DNA from: Lineus longissimus
Taxonomy: Eukaryota > Nemertea > Pilidiophora > Heteronemertea > Lineidae
Length of the DNA: 64,000 nt
Reading direction: 5' to 3'
Assembly (NCBI RefSeq): GCF_910592395.1
Contig: NC_088314.1
Span: forward strand, 18,201,998 to 18,265,997
Shown here: positions 25,501-36,384 of the stretch, one piece after another
Numbering within the stretch: position 1 is the first letter of the stretch
Layout of the letters: each line of letters starts with the position of its first letter
Translations under genes and position numbers: made by a program
The notes under the pieces: generated by a model
Databases searched by the model: none
Seen by the model: only the letters and a program-made list of their open reading frames with translations
What the model was told of the DNA's origin: nothing

Positions 25501-27117
25501 ATATGAACGACAGTGGCGGGAACTGTCACCGGAACCAGAACTAAAAACTGCGGACATAACACCGCGGGGTCATCGGCGGTCGAGATTAGACGGTCATCAT
25601 TCGCGTGTCAAGTCACGCAGTCCTGAGAATCCACCTTCTATCCTCCGTACGAGAGTTTCCCGCTCCCCGCCCACACATCGGGAACGGGCCGTGGAGTCGT
25701 CCCCTGCGTCTCTTCACATCAGTAGCGTGCGGGCACGGTCGAAATCTCCACCAGTCCCCGCCGTGCGTAATCGTTTACACAGCAGACAAGGTGCTGACGA
25801 GAATTCTCCCAAACATTTCGATACGCTCGGTGACCACAGGGGGCACTATAGTGATCTGCGGCCCTCTCACGCACCTGTTGACAATGGCGATTTCGTGCCG
25901 TTTTTACGCAGCAGTGCTTTTTTGGATCCGGCCGATTCTCAGATGCCGCTGCCAGTATCTCGTGAGATGACCCGCGTGGAACAGGGTCGCAAGGCATATG
26001 CTCAGGGATTAAAGCCGGGCGATTACGGGTCCAGAATGGAACACATCCAAGATACTGGTCTGGAGAAACTTCTCCCTGGCAAAAAGACATTAAAGGTAAG
26101 ACTGATTATCAATAGAGTTTTCAAGAGAGTTTTCGGTGGTTTGCCCAGATTTCTGGTTTCGAGACAAACCACGGAAAAGGTTTAAGGTGACAAGCCTTAA
26201 AAATGCATCAGGAATAAAAAAAATCAAACTTTTGAAAGAGAGTTTTTCAAACTTTTTGTGTCTCCAAAGTGATTTTTTCGTAGTTATAAACTCATTAAAG
26301 CCTCTTTGATTGATTGATTGGTTGATTTGTTGATTTATTGATTGATTCTCCCTTTAAAGTATTTGTATTACTTTCAGGACCCTATAATGAATCCAGGTTT
26401 AGTCAAAGATCACCCGACCACTCGACAAGACATCATTCTACAACAGCTATCAGATATAAGAAAGGTAGGTTGATTTCTAACGATACTGACGGTGAACGGA
26501 GGCATTCTTGCGGTAAAGATGTGAGGAATTTGATTGGTATGATCGATTACCCTACCACTGCAACGTCTCGGAGACTAACGTGGCATAATGTCATCGGGGA
26601 GACCCAAAGCGCGACCTTTGGCAACACGAAAAGCATCACAGGCCCTTTGAGAGCTAAGAATAACTAATTGTAGCCCCTGTCTATGATATTGATTGATATC
26701 CCCATGCATCAAACAATGCAGGGGCTACAAATAAACTGGGGCTACAATGACCCCATTCTACCCTACTTCACAAATATCACTACAAACAGAACACTTCTGC
26801 CAGGCTTGCGATTTCTTCTCTTCTTTGGCAACACGAAAAGCATCACAGGCCCTTTGAGAGCTAAGAATACCTAATTGTAGCCCATGTCTATGATTGATAT
26901 CCCAATGCTAATATGTCTATTGATTGATATCCCAATTCATCAAACAATGCAGGGGCTACAAATAAACCAGGGCTACAAAGACACAAATGCACTTCCATGG
27001 GACTGACTTTCTTTGTCCTTTGTGTTTCAGAACTTACTACAGAGGCAGCGCGAGATTGAAACCTTTAACCCACATGAGGTGGTCGCTTCGTCCAATGTCC
27101 GCTCGGGAATGGAATGA
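10502..27117 (+). CDS. CCDC66: Coiled-coil domain-containing protein 66 (CCDC66)
   Basis: Complete gene with 20 coding exons: 10502-10512, 11321-11388, 12577-12602, 14330-14440, 14979-15171, 15851-15871, 16638-16957, 17294-17490, 18747-18868, 19211-19311, 20285-20320, 21618-21767, 22179-22251, 22465-22663, 23228-23477, 23870-24014, 24418-24588, 25053-26095, 26378-26464, 27031-27117. The lengths sum to 3411 nt, one open frame of 1136 aa. Diagnostic segments are LTQEELAAILTSLGK, EKKRLQWEKERAELK with NPWGRPG, the CCDC66 coiled-coil core TFIRGQNTLIDPATMQEL onward, GHDISQLHKSFEG, SPPVPAVRNR, DFVPFLRSSAFLDP, and the terminal DPIMNPGLVKDHPTTRQ. Exons 16638-17490 add a long Lys/Glu/Asp low-complexity stretch. 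Vertebrate CCDC66 is a centrosomal, ciliary and microtubule-associated protein of about 950 aa. The 11-nt first coding exon (MSF plus a split GAG) is inferred from phase and donor. The rest is strongly supported. Confidence 0.94.
11579..11743. repeat. Foldback, about 75-bp arms
   Basis: Left arm starts ATTGAACCCGAGGCGGAGGA. The right arm ends TCCGCCGAGGGTTCAAT. The arms are almost perfectly complementary around a short GC-rich loop. It is in CCDC66 intron 2. Confidence 0.9.
12961..14276 (+). mobile_element. 1.3-kb dispersed element copy A, carrying a nested MITE
   Basis: Begins with a hairpin (AGCTCACCTCTTAGCAGAGG...). It then has a short GTC microsatellite and about three diverged internal units each containing TCAAGGTCACAGAGGTCAAA, and ends GGCCCTGGCCATTTCAT. 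It is nearly identical to 47274-48456. The hairpin, microsatellite and tandem core resemble Helitron/Helentron-type non-autonomous elements, but this is inference. It lies in the CCDC66 intron before exon 14330-14440. Confidence 0.85.
13654..13853. mobile_element. 200-bp MITE inserted in the 1.3-kb element
   Basis: Terminal inverted repeats AAGGGCCGTTTAGACGAC at left and GTCGTCTAAACGGCCCTT at right are perfect. The core repeats ATCCGGAT-type words. The paralogous site at about 48034 lacks it (ACTATGG), giving a clean empty site and a 2-bp AT duplication. Confidence 0.93.
17007..17120. repeat. GAACCTC MITE, left-truncated copy
   Basis: Starts inside the core at TTTGGTCCCAAATTGG and ends GAGAGGTCCCACTGTA. 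It lies in a CCDC66 intron, 50 bp after the exon ending at 16957. Confidence 0.75.
19530..19772 (+). mobile_element. 3' end of a CR1/L2-like LINE
   Basis: The frame 19568-19711 reads RYGERRFSSCGPCLWNKLPP, then ALRAETSIEQFKSQLKTLLF, then a stop. This is the conserved C-terminal tail of non-LTR reverse transcriptases. The stop is followed by a short 3'UTR (AAAGGCGCAATACAAATGAC) and an ATT microsatellite tail. It is a 5'-truncated insertion in a CCDC66 intron, same orientation as the gene. Confidence 0.85.
20285..20320 (+). CDS. CCDC66: Candidate 36-nt CCDC66 microexon
   Basis: Bounded by CATCTACTTTAG and GTAGGA, phase 0, encoding GDETERGSRQKK. The flanking exons are phase-compatible with or without it, so it could be a cassette exon. 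Confidence 0.55.
20408..20526. repeat. Foldback, about 32-bp arms
   Basis: The left arm contains TTGTTAGAAAGTATGTTAGC. The right arm contains GCTAACATGCTTTCTAACAA. In a CCDC66 intron. Confidence 0.85.
20817..20975 (+). repeat. Tandem repeat with TGACGTTAC in most units
   Basis: About eight units of 19-20 bp, such as GTGACGTTACACACCAATTG. In a CCDC66 intron. Confidence 0.9.
21890..22140 (+). repeat. Minisatellite, about 22-bp unit
   Basis: About eleven diverged copies of GTGAGCCGGACACATTTGGA plus TT, in the CCDC66 intron before exon 22179-22251. Confidence 0.88.
22669..23135 (+). repeat. SINE-like repeat with 120-bp internal triplication
   Basis: Begins with CTTCTTCATCTTCTTCTTCA. It contains three tandem units of about 120 bp starting GACTTCAGCCAGAGGTAGAG at 22787, 22908 and 23028. 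It lies in the CCDC66 intron between exons 22465-22663 and 23228-23477. Confidence 0.8.
26619..26990 (+). repeat. Direct duplication of about 120-130 bp
   Basis: Two copies begin TTTGGCAACACGAAAAGCAT at about 26619 and 26823. Each includes AATTGTAGCCC and AAACAATGCAGGGGCTACAA. In the last CCDC66 intron. Confidence 0.85.
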
Positions 27118-27732
27118 GTCTAATGATCAGAAAATGACATTTCCTTTCAACTAAGCTCGGAGGTGTTTCTGATAGGAAGGAGAGAGATATTGATTTCCTT
27201 TTGCCGAAGTTGAGACTTTGTAGTATACTGTGCTTTCCACACAATATTGTGAGGGCATTTCAACATTCGTGGAGATCTTGCATCGAATTGAAATCGACAT
27301 CTCTTATTTTAGCCAATAGGGGGATGCTTCTTGGCATGTTCACAGGAGAGTTGAAGGCCATTAATAGAATATATATGGAGAGACTATGAGTAACCTCAAC
27401 CCTCTGCCGAAAGGAAAAAGTATTGCATATCTAACAATGATGTGTCCATCGTGTTTGGGGACACTTGGCAAAAAGGAAGACATTTACACCCGGTTACAAA
27501 TTCTTGGGACTGGAACTTTCGTTTCTTTACATCAAACTTTTGTTATAAAGTACTGCGACCTGGGTAAATCCAACTTGCCACAGATATTTTTCCGGGTGAG
27601 TTTTCATAAACTCCGGATTTCGTTTCAACCGGGTTCGATGGATCATATTGCTTGGCACTGGGCTAAAAGGACAACAGTTATACTGCACTTGTGAAGTATT
27701 CTCACTCGAAGAGGAAACCTTCTCGTCTCCAG

Positions 27733-27738
27733 AATAAA
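27733..27738 (+). promoter_or_regulatory. Candidate polyadenylation signal for CCDC66
   Basis: AATAAA 616 bp after the CCDC66 stop, with a GT-rich stretch about 20 bp further on (the TTGTGAC context). Position and context suit the end of the CCDC66 transcript. Confidence 0.45.
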
Positions 27739-29728
27739 CTTTTATAGGATTTGAATAATGTTGTGACAACTTTTAAATAAGAGAAGTTTTGAGACATGAT
27801 TCACTCCTTGACTGCCATGGGCGTTTATCTACGTTTTAAAAACTCAACTGTTGACCTCAAAGGACGTAGATCTACGTTCAACTTTAGTTCATCAAAACGT
27901 CATCAGATGGCTCCCCAATAGGTCTGCTCCATCTTGACTGGAGAACAAAGATGGGGTGGCTCTGGCATAAGCAGTCTACCATTTAGAAATAATATGCCAT
28001 CTCTTGGTCAATTTTGGAACTAAAGTCTATCAGCTGGGAAATTTTATTTCAAAGTGAATGTTCAGGAAGGTAAAAAAGATGAGTAGTGATGGTGTCATTA
28101 GGCTATGTTTTCTATTCTCTGCAGCGTGTTATCCTGGCCCTTTGGGGGGGGGGGGGGCGGGGAACCACCATATGCGGCTCTGGCAGTCAAAGAGTTAATC
28201 AATTTTTCTTGACTATGGTGCTCAATAATACCTTCCAAGGAGCCTGCGGTATGTTGAATCAAACAGAATGTCCATTTCTTATGCAGAATTCAACAATCAG
28301 TCATATCATTTTCAACTGTTTACTTTAAGCCTTCGAGGGTTCATATATTGTATCACAAATTGTCAAAATTATATCTTTATGTTCTAAAGCATGCTGGCAT
28401 GCTGTTTTATTCATGACAACACATTGTATATATCGATAACGGTGTATCTGGGATATTTGTTTAGAAAATGATTTATGAATGTATAAATTACAATGATGTA
28501 AGATAGTTACAGTAGAATTCAACATGATGATGTAAATTTTTAAAGGAGGAGTTGATAAGTGTAGTTAAAGGAGGAGTCATGTGGTGGGGCCTGAAGCGGC
28601 ATCAGTATCATTGTGTAGTAAAGGGATCCTCCAGTGTGGTATCAAATCCTTAGACAAAGCGCTGAACCGGCATTACCTTCTGCTGCTCCTCCATCAACTA
28701 GACATAGAATCCATCCAATATTTGTTTGGAACATTGCATATTGGAGGATGTTCCAGTGGTACATTGCACTGTGCGTATTGGAGGATGTTCCAGTGGTACA
28801 TTGCACTGTTACTGGGACAAATATTCTTGTGCATAATGTACTACTGTATCCTATTCCTGGTGAAAAGGGGTGACCTCCCATTTCTATGTGTTCACTTTGT
28901 ATATTGTTGTATACATTTTCTATGAGCTGTTAAAATACAGAAAGTCTACTAGAATTTGTCTTGTTCTGTTTTTGAAGGGAGACTATCACCAGGAGCCAGC
29001 TGATCAATGCTTGTGAGGAGACCAGTAAGTCTCACATTACAATAGCAATGTTCTCAGCTTGCATGTGTCTGCAATATTGATAGCCCAAAGTAAAGTCGAG
29101 AAGAAAAGACGGGCCTTCTCTTAGCAATGTTTGACTTGACGTAGTCCACAACAGCAAAGATTGGTGATGCTCGCTGATAATGGCTTGTGAGCTAAAGCAG
29201 AGAGGGAACTCTGGAAGATAAAAGGTCCAATACCAATAGGTACTATTTCACCTATTATTCCTATTAGGCCCTTCCCCGCCAGCAAGAACTTCCTATCATT
29301 CACATTTTTACATCACTCATTCACCGTTAACTTCTATCCAATAGTTCAATCAAAACACTGGCTTGTCAGGATTTCATTGTGTAGGACGATCTCTAGGGAC
29401 CAAGTTTACTTTCTCACCATATACACGTGGCTTTTGTTTGTTGACAAAGTATTTTTAGCCTGACTGTTCCCGGGGACGGGAAAACCATAATATGGTCATC
29501 GATTTTGATGATCAATACAGAACACAAAAAATAAAAAAGATACTGTATTCATTTGGTTAATCTATATTTTCTCTCTAAGATTAATCAAACAAAGCCCTAT
29601 ATCTACACTGTTTCAAATATTTTGAATATGGGAGACCTCTGTCGCTGTTCAAAAATACTTTGAAGCGGTTACCGATTGTTGGCCGACTCTATCAAAACTC
29701 CCTGCGATTTTTGCTGACACGTGCTCTC
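27739..29728 (+). other. Spacer between CCDC66 and CDPF1
   Basis: No coding exon supported. It contains a poly-G run at 28145-28157 and a 38-bp direct duplication at about 28735-28806. The end holds the CDPF1 5'UTR or promoter. Confidence 0.4.
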
Positions 29729-31609
29729 ATGTCTGAACCGGAGAAGGTGTTTTTGTGTTCCTTGTGCAACTTCTCGATAAAATATGACTTCTTTGGAAAC
29801 AAACCACCCTTCATGAAATCATTGATGTGAGTTCTAATGTAAAAACAAATCGAATCTGTTCATTGATAGTTGGCTGCGCTTCATTCATCCATGGAGGTAT
29901 TATCTTAATAATACCTCCAAGGCTCCATGATTCATCCGGCCGTCGACGTGCAATTTTCTGTTTTCATGTTTGAGGCTTGGTCATGTGACATGTCACCATC
30001 ACACTCGTCACAGGCCACTGAATCAATTCAAGGGTCAGTAAGGGGTTAAAAGATTGTAAAATGTCCATGAAGGGTTAAGGAAGAAGAAGAAGGAATCCAC
30101 AGAGGTCCCGTAAGGGTAGAGGGACCCTCTTTGGATTTCTTGCTCCCTCTTCTAGTTCTACCATGCCCCTTTTTAAAAACATTTTAACATGTTGACCCCT
30201 TACTCATACTGACACTTCACTCAGTGGCTTGTGGTCATGTGGTACATATGATGCCAATGACGACAGGTGACATGTCGTGATGTGATATATACATCCACAT
30301 ACATGATATATGATACACTATATGAAGTGATCGCGTATCTGGGGGGAGTGGGGGGGGGGGGGGGGCGTCACTGGCATAGAATGGGGAACCCAGAAAAAGC
30401 CAGCAAAGGGTGGACATGGATGTGGATTTTGAGCTGCTCACCACCTGGTACCGGTGCCTGCTGTGTAACTGTAGGGGTTGGAGACAGGTACTTTGTCTTT
30501 GTCTTTGGGAGTGACCCACCCTCCCCCACCAGGACAACCTTGGGGAGTGACACCTACCCCAGGAAGCATAAGTTGAGCTGACATGTATGGTCTGAACGAT
30601 TATCAATCTTTAGTTAGACTTGAAAGAGTAACCAGCCTGACGTGTGCGCAAATTTTTCCAAGAGTGTATAGCGTCGAACCAGGGTGTCTAATTTCTATGT
30701 CGTCATCTCCTTGCACTTGCAGTGTCCTGGAAGAGGCGTATTTTATGAAAGATCCATTCAGCGAATCGACAAAAGCAGTAATTCTCGGTGCTCACTGTTC
30801 TTGTTGTCAACAGGCAGTCTGCGTGTCACAGGTAAGATACAGGTTGTGGTTTTATTCAGTTACACTGCATTTAGTCATCAGTTGCTAATGCATTTCCGTT
30901 TAAAGCAGGGCTCAGCATGCTCCCTTTTCCTGACTGTGGCCTGCCCTTCACTTCAGATTTCTTCCCAAAACACTTCTTGTCGGTGCAGTTAAATGTAATT
31001 GGCCCATTATGTGTAACAGACACAGTTTAATAGCTTCAACACAATATGTTTTAATGCATGACTCGACCACCATTTGGACATTCACCCACAATCTAACATA
31101 TTGTTGGTTGTGTTTTGTTGCAGACTTGTAGCCTGTTCTATACCAAGCGATTCTGCCTGCCCTGCGTCCGAAAAAACATCGAGGAGTTTCCTGTAGAGAT
31201 ACAGAAGGTAGGTACTGTAAAACCAATGGCATTATTAAGTGCATTATTACCAAGCATTCGGCTGCTCAATCACTTTCTATAGTAACTTCATTTTGCCAAA
31301 CTTACGAGCACCAGAACTCTATCAAACACCAAAATTCGGACAAGATATTGTTCGGAGGCCATTCAGGGCACAGGTGACAACGTCCTCCGGGGAATACTTT
31401 TACCATTTTGAGGATTTTGATGAGTTGTGGTGTTTCTTAGATTGGCAAAATGGAGTTACACCAATTCAACTCCTTGTATAATAGGCCCTCCTGCAAACCT
31501 CTTTGCCAGAGGTGAAAAAACAAATTTCTTCTCAATCTTGCAGATTACAGTAAAAACCAATTATGCTTTTTATTTGCAGGAAGTCGCAAAGATCAAGGAA
31601 TCTGCCTAA
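29729..31609 (+). CDS. CDPF1: Cysteine-rich DPF motif domain-containing protein 1 (CDPF1)
   Basis: Complete four-exon gene: 29729-29826, 30723-30831, 31124-31207 and 31580-31609. It has 321 coding nt, 106 aa, and all GT-AG junctions are in phase. Exon 1 carries the first Cys pair and glycine turn (FLCSLCNFSIKYDFFGNKPP). Exon 2 has the name-giving DPF motif (EEAYFMKDPF) and CSCCQQAVC. Exon 3 has CSLFYTKRFCLPCVRKNI, nearly matching the vertebrate block. The paired cysteines suggest a metal-binding fold, but the molecular function of the family is not established. Human CDPF1 is 123 aa, so the length fits. The ATG at 29729 is preferred because it lies nine codons before the first conserved cysteine. 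The last exon encodes only nine residues and the stop. Confidence 0.93.
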
Positions 31610-31643
31610 AATCCACTTGCAGGACCAGCCATGGCCGACATCG

Positions 31644-31745
31644 TAGCAGACGCCCCAAATCATGTAGCAGACACCCCAAAATCATGTAGCAGACGCCCAA
31701 AATCATGTAGCAGACACCCAAAATCATGTAGCAGACGCCCAAAAT
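31644..31745 (+). repeat. Short tandem repeat, about 20-bp unit
   Basis: About five imperfect copies of a unit reading roughly AATCATGTAGCAGACGCCCA, starting 35 bp after the CDPF1 stop and probably in its 3'UTR. Confidence 0.8.
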
Positions 31746-31777
31746 CGTTCTGAAGTTCTGCTTGGAGAACAGCGTGA

Positions 31778-31969
31778 ACATCCCAAACTTGTGCTGGGAA
31801 ACCTGCAGTCGTTCTGTCGGGAGAGTCCATGTGTGATGTCACTTTCAAGGCCCGGTGGTACTCTGAAACAGCCCACAAGATCGTCTTTGCACCTATCAGC
31901 AACTACTTTACAGCAATGTTCACCGGAAGCTTGGCAGAAAAAGATGCTTACGGGGAGTTATGTAGATAA
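31778..31969 (+). pseudogene. BTB/POZ-domain fragment, probably a broken copy
   Basis: In one frame the sequence encodes SGESMCDVTFKARWY, then ETAHKIVFAPISNYFTAMFT, then GSLAEKD. This matches the early core of a BTB/POZ domain (CDV.F, AHK.V, YF.AMF.G.L.E) as in Kelch-like and BTBD proteins. The frame is closed by TGA at 31775-31777 and TAA at 31967-31969, and no strong donor follows. It lies just downstream of CDPF1 on the same strand. I read it as a truncated gene copy. A lone exon starting after the AG at about 31807 cannot be excluded. Confidence 0.45.
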
Positions 31970-31999
31970 AAGCATATGCTAGTCTTTATTCATATCACC

Positions 32000-32830
32000 C
32001 AGTGTCACAATTTATCTCCAAGGTAATGTCACAACTCCTTTATCTAAAAGACATGGGTGATATGAATAAAGACCAGCAGATGCTTTTACTTCAATTTTGT
32101 ACAGAAAAGCCTAGTGTAAATATACATGGAGTTTTAGGCAAAAGCATTTGCTGGTCCTTATTCATATCACCCAATGTGCCGATTCCATTGTTTCAAGGAC
32201 TGTATGACATCACTACTTCAAGACAATATCCCAACTCTATCCCCAGGACTATCCCCAGGACAATGTCCCAACTCTATCCCCATGACGATCCCCAGGACAA
32301 TGTCACAATTTTTCTATCCCAAAGACCGTATACCGATGGTATTTCCAACTACCTTAAAACAATGTTGACATTTTTCTCCAAAGACAATGTCACAACTCTA
32401 TCCCAAGGACTGTAGGACATTTCGATCTCAAGACCAACTCCTCGATCCCCAGGACTATATTGCAACTTTATCTCAAAGACTGTGTGTCATCTCCACCACC
32501 TAAAGACTAAGTCACAATTCTCCTAGATCTCAAAGATAATGTCACAACTTTAACAATGTTACAACTGTGTCCCCAGGACAATGCCACAATTTTATATCAA
32601 AGACGGAGTGACAACTCCATTGGAAGGACTGTGTGTCACCTCCACTACTTCTAAACAAAGTCACAACTTCTTAAAGACAATGTCACAACCTCTCTATCTC
32701 GAGGACTATGGCATCTCCATTATCTCAAGGACATCGTCACAACTCATTTTGTCAAAGACACAATTTCATTGTGACTCGCACCACTTTAGATCTCTACTAT
32801 CTTAAAGACAATGTCACATTCACGTTTTGG
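32000..32830 (+). repeat. Degenerate tandem repeat, about 30-40 bp unit
   Basis: Roughly twenty diverged repeats built around CAAAGACAATGTCACAAC and CTCAAGGACTGTGTGTCA. Overlapping open frames here are by-products of the repeat. Confidence 0.7.
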
Positions 32831-33107
32831 GAGGGATCAATCACCAATGCATGTGAAGTGTGCATGTCAGTGTCCAGCTTCACCTGCCAAAGTCATTGGC
32901 CACTCACAGGCAGTCAAAAACAGTATCTGTCAGAATTTTCTTATTTCCAGACAGGTTCCACAGCAAAACGACCAAAGCCTTACATATTGGCCTTATCAGG
33001 TAGGTTTACCATATGAGAATATACTTCAAGGTAGCTGCAATCCTTGCAAATCTGGGAAAAAATGGCTGAGTGTTCGTCCGTCAAACTGTATTCAGTTCAC
33101 ACGCATG

Positions 33108-33289
33108 TACAGTGGAACCTCCCTTAGCGGACACCTCTCTATTAAGGACAATCTCTCTATTAAGGACACTAGTTTTGGTCCCAAATTGGTTGTTTCCATT
33201 CAGTTTGACCTCTCTAATCAGGACACCTCTATATTAAGGACAGCATTTGTCAGTCTCGAGGGTGTCCTTAATAAAGAGGTTCTAGTGTA
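33108..33289. repeat. GAACCTC MITE, well-preserved copy
   Basis: Both inverted ends are present (TACAGTGGAACCTCCCTTAG and AGAGGTTCTAGTGTA). The outermost bases are TA, consistent with a Tc1/mariner-type TA target duplication. Confidence 0.88.
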
Positions 33290-33875
33290 TTTATGGTGCA
33301 CTACCAGAACAGTCCACACAGCCAAAGATGTGTGCAAGTCTTCTGTTATGTGCATTTGGGGTCCTTGGTCGAAGGGGTTCAAAGATGAAGGCATCATTTC
33401 TACCTTAAAGGGGATTTTGCACACCAACAAACAATTCACAGCCTACTTTTGACATTTTCTCGAGCGGTGAAAGAAAATTAACCGTCTCATTTCCTATTCA
33501 TAAGTCTGTCACAGATCAGTTTGATGAATCTATTGTTACCCTTAACCAGTAATCTTTTGATAGAAGATTCTGGCGAATTTTTTGCGGCCCATTCCCAGTG
33601 TTGATTTATATCACCACTGTGAAAGTGAAGTAGCGTCACCACATTGGGTGACTTTGAACATTGGGGTAACTTTAAACACCTTACTACAGATGTTTCTCAT
33701 CACATAGCTAGATTAAGCCTGCTGAACATGGGGACAATAGGGTTCCATTCAGTAACTTACGTATGACTTGATGATGTTTTGATATCTACTGAGGCGAGGG
33801 AAGGGGATTGTATGTGTCATAGGAAATACGCTTTAATGAGGTTATCTTATGTTTTACTGTACATGGCTTAACCAG

Positions 33876-34076
33876 ATTCCAATGGAGGACTTGCAAACCG
33901 AGGTCGTCCTGTTGGAGGTCAGTCCTGGATACATTGGAGATGAATCAGATTTCTTCCCTTTCATGCCCACTACACATACATCCATGAACTCCCCTGCTTC
34001 CCCACTCCCCCACCATTTGTCCACAGACCACTTCACGTATCACTCGAGACGGAATCCACCTAGAGATCACAAATAA
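33876..34076 (+). CDS. Possible terminal coding exon of an unassigned gene
   Basis: A 66-codon open frame follows an AG acceptor (TTAACCAG) at 33875. It begins IPMEDLQTEVVLLEVSPGYI, continues through acidic and Pro/Ser/His-rich sequence, and ends in a TAA. An AATAAA follows at 34146. A 49-nt stretch at 32951-32999 is also bounded by TTATTTCCAG and GTAGGT and could splice to it in phase. I recognise no family. Composition and signals look exon-like, but there is no start exon and no homology, so this is a candidate only. Confidence 0.3.
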   Translation: MPMEDLQTEVVLLEVSPGYIGDESDFFPFMPTTHTSMNSPASPLPHHLSTDHFTYHSRRNPPRDHK

Positions 34077-34439
34077 TTAAGCAAGTGTTTTTATTATCCA
34101 TTAGTTTTATTATCATCTTTGGCATATATGTAAATAAGAATTGCAAATAAACATAACATCCAGTACTAATGACATCTTTAAAATCCTTTTAGGCTGGGAT
34201 CTACATCGAACAACCATAGTTGATTTACACGTATACATCTAACATTCAAATCACATAGATTTTACAGGGTTGTCCAGAAAACGAACAACTGTACTTCCAC
34301 TACCAGTGGACTCTACAGCACTAGTATAAGAGTGGGCAGAATCTTTCCAGAATTGAGAACAATATCTCTGGATTCTCCCACACGCCATGACATAGCTATA
34401 AATTTGGCTGGCTTTTAGTATATTTCAAGAGTTTAGCAT

Positions 34440-34927
34440 ACACCACCATTCTCACTAGAACTTGAAATCTCAAAGCAATTCAAACTCTTTCAAAACGAAG
34501 TGAATGCGCATTTCAAGGCCGGGAGTCTGTTTTTTGTTTTCACTATGTTTTAAATGGGTATTCCAGGGTTTCCGCCAGGACTAAATTTGAGGGGAGCAAA
34601 AAAATCTTTTTTTTCTAAAAAAAATTTTTTTTCTAAAATTTTTTTTTCTTAAAAAGGGTATATGACCCCTCCTGAGACGTTTTTTTGGCCCTAAAACCGC
34701 TACAATTGGCTCCCAAATGCTCTTATTTTACATATCAAATCATGAAAATTACTCATTTGACAGTAAAACAAACTTTAGTGCTCAAAATTAAGGGGGGGAT
34801 ATCCCCCTTGAAATATTTTAGGGGGGATGAATCCCCCCACCCCCCCTCTGACGGAAACCCTGCATTCACTTCATTTTGAAGGTGTTCCAATTGGTTTAGG
34901 ATTTCAATTTCTAGCCAAGGTGGTGCA
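34440..34927. repeat. TIR element, CTAGAACTTGAAAT family, copy 1
   Basis: Left arm CACCACCATTCTCACTAGAA, right arm ending TTTCTAGCCAAGGTGGTG, complementary over about 75 bp with mismatches. The interior has long T and A runs. Related copies are at 53525-53746 and, partial, at 19771-19850. Confidence 0.8.
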
Positions 34928-35104
34928 CATCGTCGACCAAAAGGGGGAGCCAATTTAGACATTTCAGACACAGCGTACTTGAAACCGTCTCTTTATATCA
35001 TTCTCCCTGATCACTACGACAGCTGTTGTTTGAAACAGGAGCACATTAAAGCCTATACCGGTACATTCTATTTGCAATAGCAAAATCAACATATTGAGTA
35101 CTGA

Positions 35105-35902
35105 GGGAGCATCTCAAAATAGGTTGAAGCTAGGACGAAATTTTTTTTTTTGGGAGGGGTTATATCAAAGTTTAACCATCAAAAGTTCAACTCATTAAAA
35201 TACTGAAGCCCTCCAAGCACGCAAGAAGGCCCATCCAGTGTATTTCATGCAAAACAGATTGTGGTTTTTTTACAATCGGGGCAGATGCTGCCCTTTTTCG
35301 ACAGAAAACGTTGACCTGGTTTTATACAAGTAAACAATGCAAACTTGAAAATTTTTTTCGGTTGACTTTTTTTTTTTATAGATGTGACAAAAGTAATCGC
35401 TTGACAGGGATTCTGTTCACCTGTACTCCTGTGATGGCTTTTAAACCGTCTGTAGAAGCAGATGAATAAAACTGTTTGCAAGAAGTAAAGATAAAGCTTG
35501 CAGCTTTTAAAGTGATACTATGATGTGATTTACAACTTTGCGGAAATACGTCCGTTTTTATTTGTTGATCACAAATGTAAAGCTCAAATTTTCCATTTTT
35601 GATTAGATTTAATATAAAATCGCTGAATGTAAACCACCGCGACCGCGAAAATGTTCATGTTGTGACGTCACCAGCGAAAACGGCATCGAAGCGAGCCGTC
35701 CAGGCGGGATTAAACCATCAATTTCTAGAAAATGTGCATTTCGATTCGAAAACCTTACCGACTTATGAGAAAGTGACGTAGTCATTTGTCAAAAACAGCT
35801 AAAACATTATATGGTGAAATTTGACACGAGTTACCCTCGAAGTCTTTTGAGAACGAAATATTTTTTTCTTCTTGGCTTTTCAACCTATATTGAGATGCTC
35901 CC
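35105..35902. repeat. TIR element with GGGAGCATCTCAA ends
   Basis: Left end GGGAGCATCTCAAAATAGGT, right end ACCTATATTGAGATGCTCCC, about 22 bp of inverted terminal sequence spanning 798 bp. The interior contains the dispersed repeat also seen at 61556-61888. Confidence 0.75.
35510..35843 (+). repeat. Dispersed repeat, copy 1
   Basis: About 330 bp starting AAAGTGATACTATGATGTGA and containing ACGGCATCGAAGCGAG. Close to 61556-61888. Confidence 0.9.
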
Positions 35903-36115
35903 AAAGCAGGTTGCATAAATTACTACGACATCAACAACATGATATTATTATTAATAATGATAGTGAGGTTTTAAAGAGCACTTTTGACCAGCGTCGGTCC
36001 ATCTCAAAGCGCTTTACAACAACTGTCACGATTATAGGTCTCCACTGAAGCACTCCGGGGAATCAATGAAATGCACATCACTCACTAGAGCCTGTCCTGG
36101 GAGGATGAATCAGTT

Positions 36116-36274
36116 CAGTAGAACCTCTCTATTAAGGACACCCCCGGGACTGACAAGTGCTGTCTTTAATAGAGAGGTGTCCTGATTAGAGGTCAAATTG
36201 AATAGAAACAACCAATTTGGGACCAAAACTAGTGTCCTGAATAGAGAGGTGTCCATTAAGGGAGGTTCCACTGT
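36116..36274. repeat. GAACCTC MITE copy
   Basis: Starts CAGTAGAACCTCTCTATTAA and ends GGGAGGTTCCACTGTG, about 160 bp. Confidence 0.85.
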
Positions 36275-36384
36275 GATAAGGTTAGAGATTGAACCCATGA
36301 CACTTGGAATGAGAGTTGAACGCCTCAACCTGTACGTCACAACCCTTGACTCTATCACTGCATCAATCCTCCGGTGTATGACCG

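Noticed and set aside
30235-30606. Overlapping frames on both strands in CDPF1 intron 1
   Set aside because: They run through a poly-G tract and have no family match; the interval is cleanly intronic between the verified CDPF1 exons.
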